Shown here piece by piece: positions 18,364 through 28,341 of a stretch of 64,000 nt of DNA. Both the position numbers and the translations under genes were made by a program. Origin of the DNA: Lysinibacillus antri (GTDB taxonomy: Bacteria; Bacillota; Bacilli; Bacillales_A; Planococcaceae); NCBI RefSeq assembly GCF_003977595.1, contig NZ_RYYR01000003.1, positions 1 to 64,000 on the forward strand, read 5' to 3'. The notes below the pieces were generated by a model. That model searched no databases. It saw nothing but the letters and a program-made list of their open reading frames with translations, and was not told the DNA's origin. The first letter of the stretch is position 1. Every line of letters starts with the position of its first letter.

Positions 18364-20187
18364 TTAGCTAAGTATTGGATTTCCTACTTCCGTTCTTAGC
18401 TTGTTTAGCTTTGTCATTGCTTGATTTACGAATTTAGCTAATAATTTTCCGTACTCTTTAGTCGCAGTTGGATCTTTAGCATGAATGAGCATGTGATAGT
18501 TCTTGTTAATAATAATCAAGTTTTCATATTCATCACTTCCGCCTAGTGCTGTCGGCTTAATGTGGTGACAGATTGCATTATGTGGGGTCAATCGTTCCCC
18601 TGTAATACCACAACATCCTTTTTGAGCGACATATTTGCTTAGGCGATTGTTTTCATATAAGATACTTTTTGCTTTATATATTCCCTTACGAAACATTTCA
18701 ATTTCACGAACAGACACTTGTTTTAAATCTTTATGAATTGAGGACCTGTGATTCTCGTTGTAAATCGTAAATTCAGGTTTTCTCTGTCCTCGTATATCAT
18801 GTCGAATCGCTTCAATAGGATATACCAGCAATCCATTGCTTTTAAATCTTGGACAATTATAATCCCCATAAAATTTATCAATGATATTGTTTGTTTCTTT
18901 CGTTTTTACGAAAATATTTCTAAACATCAACGATTTGATATTTGGATGGACTTTGTGTCTTATCTCATTGAAGTCCTGAGATATCCTTGTGGCAATCTTG
19001 TAATAGTTCTGCAACCCAAGGATATTTGAATTAAAATTCATCACTTTTTCTGGGGTAGGACATTTTCGAAATTTTACTAACTGATGCCTTATGACCCCTA
19101 GTACTTTTTGTTTTGATTTAGGGTCCATTTTTGAATTTACAATATAACCTGTTTTGGCATTTCCTTTTTGAACTGCTCTAAATCGGATACCTAAAAAGTC
19201 TGTACCATTTTTTCGTAAATTAGTGATTTTACTTTTTTCTTCACTTATCTCAAGCCCTAATCTTTCTTTTAGCCATTTTTCCACCGCTATTTTAATCTTC
19301 CTAGCGTTTTTAAAGGAGTTTGTGAATATTTTAAAATCATCTGCATATCTAACAAGATACATTGGCTTTAGACTCGTCTTTTTCAGTGCATCCGTTTTAT
19401 TTCGTTTCAATTTATAAGGTACTCTAGTCGGCTTTGTTTCCCACTGATTAGAAACCCACCAATCTAGTTCATTTAGTACTACATTAGCAAGTAATGGTGA
19501 TAAAATACCGCCCTGTGGAGTCCCTTTTAACGAAATGCCCTCACCTGTAATTTCAGCTTTAAGCATCTTTTTAATAATAGATAAAACTCTCTTTTCCCTT
19601 ATTCCAATCGTCCATAGTTGTCTCATTAACTTTTTATGATTTACATTATCGAAAAATCCTTTGATATCTACATCAACCACAAAATGCTGATGACTATGAT
19701 TAACCATATGATAGCATCTTGCTAATGCATCGTGTGTACTTCTCTTAGGTCTAAATCCGTAGCTTTGAGGATGAAATCTGGCTTCTACAATTGGTTCAAG
19801 CACTTGTAAAAACATTTGCTGTATTAATCTATCTTCAATTGTTGGAATTCCAATTGGTCTCATCTCGCCATTTGGCTTTGGAATAAACAACCTTCTAACT
19901 GCATGTGGTGAGTAGTTTTTAAGTCTTTTTCTTGTTAATCTCACTAGTTTATCGGCATCCATTTTATTTAAATGTTTAATTGTGTGTCCGTTCGTTCCTT
20001 TCGTTTTACTACCTGTATTGCTTTTTAAGTTTCGAAAGGCTAATAAAATATTTTCTCTAGAAATAATCAACTTATAAATGTCTGTAAAGTAGCGACCCCT
20101 TTTACTCTGCTCATAAAGATTATCGAAAATTGGTTGTAAGCCAAAATATTCATTATTCCTCAGTTTTTGAATCATTAAGTCAGCCAA
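18364..20187 (-). CDS. ltrA: Group II intron reverse transcriptase/maturase with HNH domain
   Basis: This 607-aa intron-encoded protein helps the intron splice and retrohome. Reverse-transcriptase blocks are evident: RRLFIPKPNGEMRPIGIPT (99-117), the SYGFRPKRSTHDAL block (142-155), DVDIKGFFDNV (172-182), GTPQGGILSPLLANV (222-236) and the catalytic YADD (281-284), followed by a maturase X region. A C-terminal HNH endonuclease (about 540-590: CCGITGE, then HHIKPTALGGSDEYENL) is intact. The start is a TTG with AAGGAG about 8 nt upstream; the next ATG is too far from that site. No disruption is visible, so mobility may be retained. The symbol follows the lactococcal prototype. Confidence 0.95.
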   Translation of the reverse strand: MADLMIQKLRNNEYFGLQPIFDNLYEQSKRGRYFTDIYKLIISRENILLAFRNLKSNTGSKTKGTNGHTIKHLNKMDADKLVRLTRKRLKNYSPHAVRRLFIPKPNGEMRPIGIPTIEDRLIQQMFLQVLEPIVEARFHPQSYGFRPKRSTHDALARCYHMVNHSHQHFVVDVDIKGFFDNVNHKKLMRQLWTIGIREKRVLSIIKKMLKAEITGEGISLKGTPQGGILSPLLANVVLNELDWWVSNQWETKPTRVPYKLKRNKTDALKKTSLKPMYLVRYADDFKIFTNSFKNARKIKIAVEKWLKERLGLEISEEKSKITNLRKNGTDFLGIRFRAVQKGNAKTGYIVNSKMDPKSKQKVLGVIRHQLVKFRKCPTPEKVMNFNSNILGLQNYYKIATRISQDFNEIRHKVHPNIKSLMFRNIFVKTKETNNIIDKFYGDYNCPRFKSNGLLVYPIEAIRHDIRGQRKPEFTIYNENHRSSIHKDLKQVSVREIEMFRKGIYKAKSILYENNRLSKYVAQKGCCGITGERLTPHNAICHHIKPTALGGSDEYENLIIINKNYHMLIHAKDPTATKEYGKLLAKFVNQAMTKLNKLRTEVGNPILS

Positions 20188-20924
20188 CTAATCACTCCTT
20201 TACGAAGTTTTCGTTCTCTTTAGTCATACACGAATCTGACTTTTTGTAGGTTTAGTTTCAACGTTAACGACTTGTGCCCTTCCCTCTGAAATGTTTTCTC
20301 CTCCGACTTATTGGCTATTCAGTCATCACTGGCATTTCTTCTTCGGTACTACGGCACTACTGCCACTCTCGCAAAGCATGTTATAGCAAAATGAAATTGC
20401 CTTTCCATACACCGTCGTCATAGGATTACAACCTCCTCTTACGTCGAGAGTTTCACACGTTCCGCTATTTCTATCTGTACATATTCCTTTAGGTTCCCCC
20501 TAAATTCCGCTGAGCTTGATTATGCCTGTAACACAATATGGATTTTCATAACCAAACGCTTACTCATCCACACTCAGAAGTCCTAATTTGGACCCCGTAG
20601 CATTTCTACTACGTGACATTCACGAAAAGTCAGTCGAGGGTTCGTCTCGGTTGTTCTACCGCTTCTAACCATGGGAATTTTATAGACACCAGACCTATCA
20701 TTCACAAGTTGCTTTTGCCCCTCTTTCCACAGCTAAACTGTTTGGGTGAACTTCGGCCTACTTTAACGAGCTTCATACGAATTTCAGTTTTGCAGTCATT
20801 CATTCGCATGTCGTAGCTTCAGTGAGTGTGTTTCAGGGCGTTACTCCGTCATTCCACACTTCGAAATAGCAGTTCTCCTAGCAAAAGCTAGTGGCTAATC
20901 TTTTCAATTAGCAACGTGTCGCAC

Positions 20925-23841
20925 TCAAATCGATATCAGGTACCTTATCTCCTTTAAATCCTAGGAACGTTTCAAACGGTATGTCTTGTCCATCTTTTTT
21001 GTAATTTGTCCCGCATTTCGGACAATCTTTGTTCGGTAAGTCGAAACCACTTCCGACCGATCCATCATCGAAAAACTCAACATTTTTACAACTAGGGCAA
21101 ACATAATGAGGTGGTAGTGGATTAACCTCCGTAATTTCCATAAATGTTGCTACTAGGGAAGATCCAACAGACCCCCTTGACCCTACTAAGTAACCATCTG
21201 CCAACGATTTTTTCACCAGTTTTGCAGAGATTAAATAGATTACCCCGAATCCGTTTCCTAAAATCGATTTAAGCTCTTTCTCAATTCGAGCCTTTACAAT
21301 TTCAGGTAAGTCTTCACCATAAATTCTATGAGCCATTTCATAAGTTAAATTTGTAACCTCTTCATCAGAGCCTTCAATTTTTGGTGTATATAAATCATCT
21401 TTTATTGGTTTTACTTCACTAATCATATTTGCTACTTTTTGTGTATTCGTTACAACGATTTCTTTTGCTAAATCAGGACCTAAGAAATCAAATTCTTTTA
21501 GCATCTCGTCTGTTGTGCGGAAATGGACAGCTGGTAACTTGTACCGATTTAATGGGTTCGCCCCACCTTGCGATCCGACTAAAATCTGTCTAAATACGGC
21601 ATCATTTTCATGAAGATAGTGAACATTCCCTGTTGCAACGACTGGTTTTCCTATTTTTTTACCAAGCTTCACTAATTTCCGAATAATATCTTCTAAATTC
21701 CACTCATCATGGATAACTCCACCCTCAATTAATTGCGAATAGACAGGTTTTGGATGCACTTCAATATAATCATAAAACCGCGCTACCTTTTCAGCTTCTT
21801 CAGGAGATTTATTCATCATCGTTTCGAATAATTCACCATTATTACAACCAGAGCCGATTAATAAACCTTGTCGTAGTTTTATTAAATCGGATCGACGTAT
21901 ACGTGGCACACGATGATAGGTTTGCGTATGTGCCATCGAAATCAGCTTAAATAAATTTTTCAATCCATCATTATCAACCGCTAAAATCGAACAATGATAT
22001 GGTCTAGCGGATTTATAGCTTTCGTTTTTATTAATTTGCTGATTAAACTCATCATGGTATTGGACTCCACGATCTTTTGCTTCCTTTAGTAAATGGAGCA
22101 TTAATTCACCAGTAGCTTCTGTATCATAAATAGCACGGTGATGTTGGGTTAATTCGATTCCGTAACGTTTACACAATGTATTTAAACGATGGCTTTTTAA
22201 TGTTGGATTTAAAAAACGCGATAATTCTAACGTATCAATAACAGGATGAATAACTCCTTGAATCCCGGCTTTTTCATAGGCTGTATATAAGAACCCAATA
22301 TCAAAGGATGCATTATGGGCAACGACAATTGCGTCTCCAATAAATTCTTTAAACTCAGAAACAACCTGATCGACTTCAGGTGCATCGCGTAACATATCAT
22401 CTGTAATATGGGTTAACTCAATAATTTTTGCTGATAAAGGTTTATGGGGGTTTGCAAAGCGTTCAAATTTCTCAATGACTTTTCCTTCCCTAATTTTAAC
22501 AGCAGCCAGTTCGATAATCGTATCGTAAGCAGTTGATAAACCTGTCGTCTCAACGTCAAATACGACAAATGTCGCATCGTCTAAATGAATATGTTGTTCT
22601 GCATAAGCAATTTGTGCACCATCATCTACTAAATTCGCTTCAACACCGTAAATGATTTTAATCCCATGTTTTTTTCCTGCAGCAAAAGCATCGGGAAATC
22701 CTTGTGCTACGGCATGGTCAGTTATTGCAATTGCAGAATGTCCCCATTTTGCCGCTTGGGCCACTAATTGATCAATTGGTGTTACTGCATCCATTTGACT
22801 CATCGGTGTATGAAGATGCAATTCGACACGTTTTTCGCCTTCTGGTGCAAGGTCTTTTTTTGATTCTTTATGAATCTCATTTATATCTTGAGCCATAATG
22901 ACTAAATCACGCACAAACGTATCATTTTGAACTGATCCTCGTACTTTGATCCACATGCCCTTTTTTAATCTCGTCATAATTTCTGCGTCTTCTTTATCAC
23001 GCGAAAACATTTTGACTAAAATTGAATCTGTGTAGTCTGTCATTTTCAGCTCTAATAAGGAACGACCACTCTTTAATTCTTTAATGTCAACGGCAAAGAC
23101 AAATCCTTCGATCACGACACGACGCTCTTCCTCAAAGATTCCACGTATTTCTCGAATTTCAATGTCTTTAATATGACTCCCCAATTGAAATGGCCCAGTC
23201 GGTATTGCATCGGGTGTCTCACTTTTTACTTTTTCACGACTTTGGAAATCCTCCATCGCTTGTCTTGCTAATTGGGCTTCTTCCATTTGCCGTTGCTCCA
23301 TATAGATGGCTTGAGCCTCTTTCATTTCATCTGTTGCTTCAACTAATTGAAAATCAACGGATATTGCTGGGAACCCTAAACTTTGGTAGCTTTCAACAAT
23401 TTTATTTGTATATTTTGACTTTAACGTTAATTGTTCCATCTCTGCCATACATGACACTATTAATTTATTACCTGTCCATTGTGGCATTTGAGTAATTAAT
23501 CGCTCTTTAATAGGTGGAGATGTATCTACATATTCAATTGCCGTTAGCCAATAATCTGTTATTAATTGTTCATTTATTTGGGGTTCTCTTGTTTCAATCG
23601 TAAACACCACTTGTGCGATATGTGAAAACTGTTCCGCAAGCCTTGTTCGAAAAAGCTGATAAAGCTGAAACGGTAATACATTTTGGAGTTTAATGTGGAA
23701 ACTCCAGACTCTTCTTTTTTGATGTACGGTTAATCGCGTGAGTTCTCCATGTTCAAAAAATGACATGTAGACATCTTCCGTAAGTTGTAATTGTTGTAAT
23801 AATGTTAGAAATCTTTCTCTCGCTTCTTGAACTTCTGACAT
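20925..23841 (-). CDS. polC: DNA polymerase III alpha subunit PolC, 5' exon (residues 1-972 plus 1 nt)
   Basis: This is the N-terminal part of the essential replicative polymerase with built-in proofreading. In order: N-terminal domain, OB-fold (about 225-325), PHP domain with HLHT at 342-345, DnaQ-type 3'-5' exonuclease starting DVETTG at 429, the second PHP part, a zinc-binding pair CPSC/CPKC (915-918, 940-943), and the first palm motif PDIDL (968-972) with two catalytic aspartates. The coding sequence stops within the next codon at 20925, where the intron begins. Unspliced RNA would add only a few residues before a stop at 20908. The ATG at 23841 has AAGGTGG 8 nt upstream. Confidence 0.97.
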
Positions 23842-23861
23842 TAAACTCACCACCTTGGTTA

Positions 23862-23898
23862 TAAAATGATAGAAAGGAAGTACACCGTTGTACTTCCT
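23862..23898 (-). terminator. Hairpin terminator between proS and polC
   Basis: A perfect 10-bp stem AGGAAGTACA/TGTACTTCCT with a 4-nt loop, starting 7 nt after the proS stop. It is followed by a moderately T-rich TTCTATCATTTT. It may attenuate rather than fully stop transcription into polC, since no good promoter is visible in the remaining few bases. Confidence 0.65.
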
Positions 23899-23904
23899 AA
23901 TCGT

Positions 23905-25620
23905 TTAGTGATATGAATCCGTTCGGAAAAACTCATTTAAGCGATCAATTAATTCTTCCTTCGCCCATTCAAAAGTTTCACCGGTACTTCTAATTTTAAC
24001 TTCCACAATTCCTTCATTTGCTTTTTTACCAATCGTGACACGAACAGGTAAACCAATTAAATCAGAATCTGTAAATTTAACTCCCGCTCGCTCATATCGA
24101 TCATCAAACAATACGGCAAAATGGTAAAAAGTTAAGATGTTATATAGTTCATTAGCCAGGTTCCATTGCCCTTCATCTTCTCGATTTACAGGAATAAGAT
24201 GAATATCATATGGGGATAAATGTGTTGGCCATACAAAGCCATTTTCATCCTGATATTTTTCGGCAAGAATGGCAAATAATCGTGATATCCCAAGCTGATA
24301 ACTGCCCATTATAAGTGCATTGGGTATATCATTTTCATCAATAAAACTTGCATTGCATTTTTCGGAGTAGTATGTACCTACTTTACGAATATGCCCAACT
24401 TCAAATCCCTTTATCAATTGAGTTATACCATTACCATCTGGCGAAATATCTCCCTCTTGAATATAGCGTATATCTTCATAGGAATTAACGGCAAAATCTC
24501 TTTCTGGATTCACATTTTGATAGTGGTAGCCATCTTCGTTTGAACCCGCTACTACATTTTGCAACGCTTTAATTGAAAAATCTGCGATGACCTTTGTATT
24601 AATTGGTAGTTTGATTGGCCCAATTGATCCAGTAGAACAATTAAGTAACGAATAAATTTCCTCTTCCGTTGCTAAACGTAAGGAGGGCGTTTTACACACA
24701 TTTTTTAATTTCACTTCATTTATTTGATGATCTCCTCGTACTAACACAATAACAAACTCATCGTTCATTGAATAAATCAATGTTTTTATACAACTTGAAG
24801 GTTCAATATTAAAAAATGTACATACGTCATCAATGGTCTTAATATTTGGTGTTGGCACCTTTTCTAATTCCTTTAGTGTGCCTTTTGTTTCTTCATCAAT
24901 ATTTATAACTTTAGCGAATTCTATATTTGCAGCATAGTTTGATTGATTAGAACTAGCAATAATCGTATCGCCCTCGTTAGAAGGAATAATAAATTCCTTT
25001 GCTGCAATGCCACCAACAACTTGTGTATCTGATTCGACTAGGAGAAAACTTAATCGAAGACGGTTCAAAATATTCGTATAAGCCTGAGTAACTTCATGAT
25101 ATGTATTCTCTAAACTTTCTTCACTTGCATGAAATGAATACGTATCATTCATTAAAAATTCACGGCTACGTAAAAGACCTTTTCTATACTTCTTTTCATC
25201 TCTATATTTTGTTTGAATTTGATAGAACATTAAGGGTAGCTTTTTATAAGATTGGACCTCATCGCTGACTAACATTGTCACAACTTCTTCGTTTGTTGGT
25301 GCAAGTACTACATCTCGATTCGAACGGTCAGTTAAATTGAATAATTCATCACCAAAATATTGAAGTCGATTCGATTGCTCCCATACTGTACGTGGTTGAA
25401 GTGTGGCCATTGAAATTTCAATAGCCCCTACTGCCTCAATTTCCTCTCGAACAATTTTCTCTATTTTATTTAGTACTCTTTTTGATAATGGTAAATAGGA
25501 ATACACACCCGACGTGCTCGGTCTTAAAAAACCGGCTTTCAATAGCATTTTATAAGATTTCACTTCAATATCTGAAGGCACTTCTCGCATTGTTGGAATT
25601 AATGTTTTGCTTTGTTTCAT
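23905..25620 (-). CDS. proS: Prolyl-tRNA synthetase
   Basis: This 571-aa bacterial-type class II synthetase charges tRNA-Pro. Visible parts: N-terminal LIPTMREVPSDIEVKSYKML, class II motif 2 (FYQIQTKYRDE...RSREFLMNDTYSF), an editing insertion domain (about 220-390), the motif 3 region, and an anticodon-binding C-terminal domain. The ATG at 25620 has an AGGTGGAG site. It lies in the conserved slot between rseP and polC. A 248-nt gap to rseP carries a terminator and two copies of a short intergenic repeat. I found no T-box leader. Confidence 0.96.
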   Translation of the reverse strand: MKQSKTLIPTMREVPSDIEVKSYKMLLKAGFLRPSTSGVYSYLPLSKRVLNKIEKIVREEIEAVGAIEISMATLQPRTVWEQSNRLQYFGDELFNLTDRSNRDVVLAPTNEEVVTMLVSDEVQSYKKLPLMFYQIQTKYRDEKKYRKGLLRSREFLMNDTYSFHASEESLENTYHEVTQAYTNILNRLRLSFLLVESDTQVVGGIAAKEFIIPSNEGDTIIASSNQSNYAANIEFAKVINIDEETKGTLKELEKVPTPNIKTIDDVCTFFNIEPSSCIKTLIYSMNDEFVIVLVRGDHQINEVKLKNVCKTPSLRLATEEEIYSLLNCSTGSIGPIKLPINTKVIADFSIKALQNVVAGSNEDGYHYQNVNPERDFAVNSYEDIRYIQEGDISPDGNGITQLIKGFEVGHIRKVGTYYSEKCNASFIDENDIPNALIMGSYQLGISRLFAILAEKYQDENGFVWPTHLSPYDIHLIPVNREDEGQWNLANELYNILTFYHFAVLFDDRYERAGVKFTDSDLIGLPVRVTIGKKANEGIVEVKIRSTGETFEWAKEELIDRLNEFFRTDSYH

Positions 25621-25652
25621 AAGTGCTCCACCTTTTTCAATTACTTTTACAC

Positions 25653-25670
25653 AAAAAGCGAAAGTAGCTA
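25653..25670 (+). repeat. Short intergenic repeat, copy 1
   Basis: AAAAAGCGAAAGTAGCTA, upstream of proS. It shares the core AAAAGCGAAAGTAGCT with copies at 25815, 31451 and 35614; all are read from the plus strand, opposite to the genes. Confidence 0.6.
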
Positions 25671-25734
25671 GATACGATAGAAATACAAATAATGTTCTCC
25701 AATCTGAGGATTAATGGAGAAATATTACTTATCT

Positions 25735-25789
25735 TTTTAAAAAGATAAACCTTATTCATTTTGGATTTTACCATAAATGAATAAGGTTT
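25735..25789 (-). terminator. Intrinsic terminator of rseP
   Basis: A perfect 15-bp stem AAACCTTATTCATTT/AAATGAATAAGGTTT (25747-25789) is followed on the minus strand by ATCTTTTTAAAAAGAT. This ends the uppS-cdsA-dxr-rseP unit. The T-run is itself half of a 20-bp palindrome centred near 25738. Confidence 0.85.
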
Positions 25790-25814
25790 AGGAAAAGTTT
25801 CGAGTTTCAATTAA

Positions 25815-25832
25815 GAAAAGCGAAAGAGCTAC
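25815..25832 (+). repeat. Short intergenic repeat, copy 2
   Basis: GAAAAGCGAAAGAGCTAC, differing from the core by loss of two bases. The following ACTGTTTAAACTC resembles the sequence after copy 3, suggesting a family of about 30 nt. Confidence 0.55.
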
Positions 25833-25868
25833 ACACTGTTTAAACTCCGACTGTTTGTATCGTTCCTA

Positions 25869-27128
25869 TTAGAAGAAGAACAGTTTAATGTCTTTCCAAG
25901 TGACAATGACCATAAGAATCATTAATAAAACAATCCCTACAAAATGGACTAGACCTTCTTTTTGACGATCCACTGGTTTACCACGTAACGCTTCTAAACC
26001 AAAGAATAGAAGTCGACCACCGTCCAATGCTGGTAAAGGTAGTAAATTCATAATACCAAGGTTTATACTCAGTACTGCTGCCCAATTCATTAAATTATAA
26101 ATGCCATATTGAGCTACTTCTTCTGTGGCTTTATAAATTCCAACTGGGCCTGATAGAGCATCTATGTCAAAATTAATCACAATTAATTCATAGAGCAATG
26201 TAAAGATTAACGTTGAAAATTCTAATGTTTTTTGAGCTCCAAATACAATAGCATCTAATATATTGGCATCTTCTATTGGACTATACACACCAATCTGACC
26301 AACAACGACACCCTGCTCATTTTCAAATGCTTTTGGAATAACCGTAAATTGTTGTGCTTGTCCATCTCGATCAATTGTAAACGTTAATTTTTCGCCAGGG
26401 TTTTCTTGAACAATATTCACAATTCCTTGCCAATCTTGGACAGCTACTCCATCAATGGATTTTACTAAATCGCCATCTTGTAACCCAGCTTGTTGTGCTG
26501 GCGAATCATCCACAATTCCCTTGATGAGTGGGTCCGTTGTTGGAATACCCGTTAGTAAAGCAAGGACGATAAAAATAGCAAAGGCTAAAATGAAATTAAA
26601 CAATGGTCCTGCAAAAATTGCCATCGCACGTTGACCAACTGTTTTTGAATTAAATTGACGGTCAAGTGGTGCAATAATTGTTTCAGTTCCATTTTCAACG
26701 ATTTTTGCTGTTCTTGAAACGTCGATTCGAATAAATTGATCTTCCTCATCGTACCCTTCAATCCATAAGCCCGCTTCTAAATCCGCCCGTTCAACCTCCA
26801 TAAATAATACATTGGGATTTTGAACTTTTTGATTTAAATAAATTTTTTCTGCAACGTTATCACGGTTTAAAATAATCCCTACTCGATAACCTGGCTGAAG
26901 TTCAATTTTATCAATATCTTCTCCTGCCATTCGCACATATCCACCAAGCGGTAATAAGCGAATGGTATATAACGTCTCACCTTTTGTCATTCCAAATATT
27001 TTTGGACCCATACCGATTGCAAATTCACGTACCATAATGCCAGCTCGTTTTGCAAAAATAAAGTGCCCAAGTTCATGGAAAAAGACTAATGATCCGAAAA
27101 CGATGATAAATGCTATAACGGTTTGCAT
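25869..27128 (-). CDS. rseP: RIP metalloprotease RseP/RasP
   Basis: This 419-aa site-2 protease cleaves substrates such as anti-sigma factors within the membrane. The zinc motif HELGH is at residues 18-22 in the first membrane segment, a PDZ domain lies near 200-270 (GLQDGDLVKSIDGVAVQDW), and the third zinc ligand is in LPALDGGR of the C-terminal membrane part. The position after dxr is conserved. An AGGTGGGA site precedes the ATG. Confidence 0.96.
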   Translation of the reverse strand: MQTVIAFIIVFGSLVFFHELGHFIFAKRAGIMVREFAIGMGPKIFGMTKGETLYTIRLLPLGGYVRMAGEDIDKIELQPGYRVGIILNRDNVAEKIYLNQKVQNPNVLFMEVERADLEAGLWIEGYDEEDQFIRIDVSRTAKIVENGTETIIAPLDRQFNSKTVGQRAMAIFAGPLFNFILAFAIFIVLALLTGIPTTDPLIKGIVDDSPAQQAGLQDGDLVKSIDGVAVQDWQGIVNIVQENPGEKLTFTIDRDGQAQQFTVIPKAFENEQGVVVGQIGVYSPIEDANILDAIVFGAQKTLEFSTLIFTLLYELIVINFDIDALSGPVGIYKATEEVAQYGIYNLMNWAAVLSINLGIMNLLPLPALDGGRLLFFGLEALRGKPVDRQKEGLVHFVGIVLLMILMVIVTWKDIKLFFF

Positions 27129-27177
27129 ACGATCCCACCTTTAAAGAGCAAGTTTTCTTAGTCTATGCTCACTCTAT

Positions 27178-28323
27178 CTATTTTACCATGCCTTCTACTG
27201 TTTTTCTTGTTTCGCTATCAACATGTAGTATTGTTTCTAAATCGGGTAATAAGATATTGTTATGGTCATTCATAATTTGTTCAATGATTTCTTCAATTTG
27301 TAAAAACGTAATTTTTTCCTGTAAAAATAAAGCGACTGCTGCTTCATTTGCTGCGTTCATAGCAGTTAAAACAGTACCGCCAGCTTGACCTGCATCATAA
27401 GCAAGCTTCAATGCACGATAACGGTCAAAATCTACTTCTTTAAAGTGGAGTTGTCCAATTTGTGCTAAGTTTAAACGCTTGCCCCCTACTAGTGGTAACC
27501 GGTCTGGGTAACTAAGAGCATATTGAATTGGTACACGCATATCTGGCGTACCTAGTTGAGCAATGACACTTGTATCATCATACTCAACTAATGAATGAAT
27601 AATACTTTCTCTATGTAATAAAACGTCAATTTTTTCAAAAGGCATATTAAATAATACGTGTGCTTCGATTACCTCTAACCCTTTATTCATCATGGTAGCA
27701 GAATCGATTGTAATTTTAGCGCCCATCGACCAATTTGGATGATTTAGCGCATCTTTTACTGTAACATTTTTCAACTCTTCTCGTGATTGATCTCGGAAAG
27801 AACCACCTGATGCCGTTAAAATAATCCGTTCAATTTGCTTTGGATTTTCCCCATTCATCGATTGGAAAACAGCCGAGTGTTCACTATCAACTGGTAATAT
27901 TGGTACATTATATTTTCTCGCTTCTGACATGACTAGATGTCCTGCTGTCACGAGTGTTTCCTTATTGGCAATGGCAATCGTTTTCCCCATACGAATTGCA
28001 GCCAGTGTTGATTCTAACCCAACACTTCCTAACACAGCATTTACTAACACGGTAGAGTCTGGGTGTGTAGCTACATCCACTAATCCCTTTTCACCATATG
28101 CAAATTCAATATGTGGGTAATCTTTTTTTAGTGTAATCGCATCTTGTTCTGCTTTTACCGAAACGAGCTCAGGTTGTAAATGTTCAATAATTTGACGTGT
28201 CTTTTCAATATTTGCACCTGCTGAAAACGCAACCAGTTTAAATTTTTCCGGATGACTACGTAAAATATCATAGGTTTGCCATCCTATAGAACCCGTTGCA
28301 CCTAATAAACTAATTTTTTTCAA
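27178..28323 (-). CDS. dxr: 1-deoxy-D-xylulose 5-phosphate reductoisomerase
   Basis: Dxr performs the committed step of the MEP isoprenoid pathway, making the precursors that UppS polymerises. The NADPH motif GATGSIG is at residues 8-14, and the metal/substrate region [12 protein letters not shown] and the flexible loop [23 protein letters not shown] (given in part) are recognisable. It has 381 aa, the usual length. It lies 18 nt behind cdsA in the same unit. Confidence 0.97.
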   Translation of the reverse strand: MKKISLLGATGSIGWQTYDILRSHPEKFKLVAFSAGANIEKTRQIIEHLQPELVSVKAEQDAITLKKDYPHIEFAYGEKGLVDVATHPDSTVLVNAVLGSVGLESTLAAIRMGKTIAIANKETLVTAGHLVMSEARKYNVPILPVDSEHSAVFQSMNGENPKQIERIILTASGGSFRDQSREELKNVTVKDALNHPNWSMGAKITIDSATMMNKGLEVIEAHVLFNMPFEKIDVLLHRESIIHSLVEYDDTSVIAQLGTPDMRVPIQYALSYPDRLPLVGGKRLNLAQIGQLHFKEVDFDRYRALKLAYDAGQAGGTVLTAMNAANEAAVALFLQEKITFLQIEEIIEQIMNDHNNILLPDLETILHVDSETRKTVEGMVK

Positions 28324-28341
28324 AACGTTTCATCCCTTCAC

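Larger units (their letters stand above)
18256..20924 (-). mobile_element. Group II intron inserted in polC
   Basis: This 2669-nt intron runs in the same direction as polC. Its 5' end (20924 downward) reads GTGCGACACG, matching the GTGYG consensus. Its 3' end (18256) reads CCTATCATCAT, ending in AT as bacterial group II introns do (AY). A domain V hairpin lies near the 3' end, and a reverse transcriptase/maturase frame occupies 18364-20187 (domain IV). Precise removal joins GAT TTG A with AC TTT TCC, giving D-L-N-F-S, the conserved PolC sequence. The 5' ribozyme part (20188-20924) is 737 nt and has no gene. The boundaries come from motif plus reading-frame logic, so they could only be off if both were coincidental. 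Confidence 0.95.

Noticed and set aside
16850-23841. polC as a pseudogene broken by an insertion
   Set aside because: The two halves fuse in frame to full length with consensus residues at the junction, and the insert has group II intron ends, domain V and a maturase. A splicing intron explains it better than decay.
25621-25868. T-box leader for proS
   Set aside because: No specifier-loop or GGUGG-type antiterminator motif is visible; the gap is accounted for by a terminator for rseP and two short repeats.
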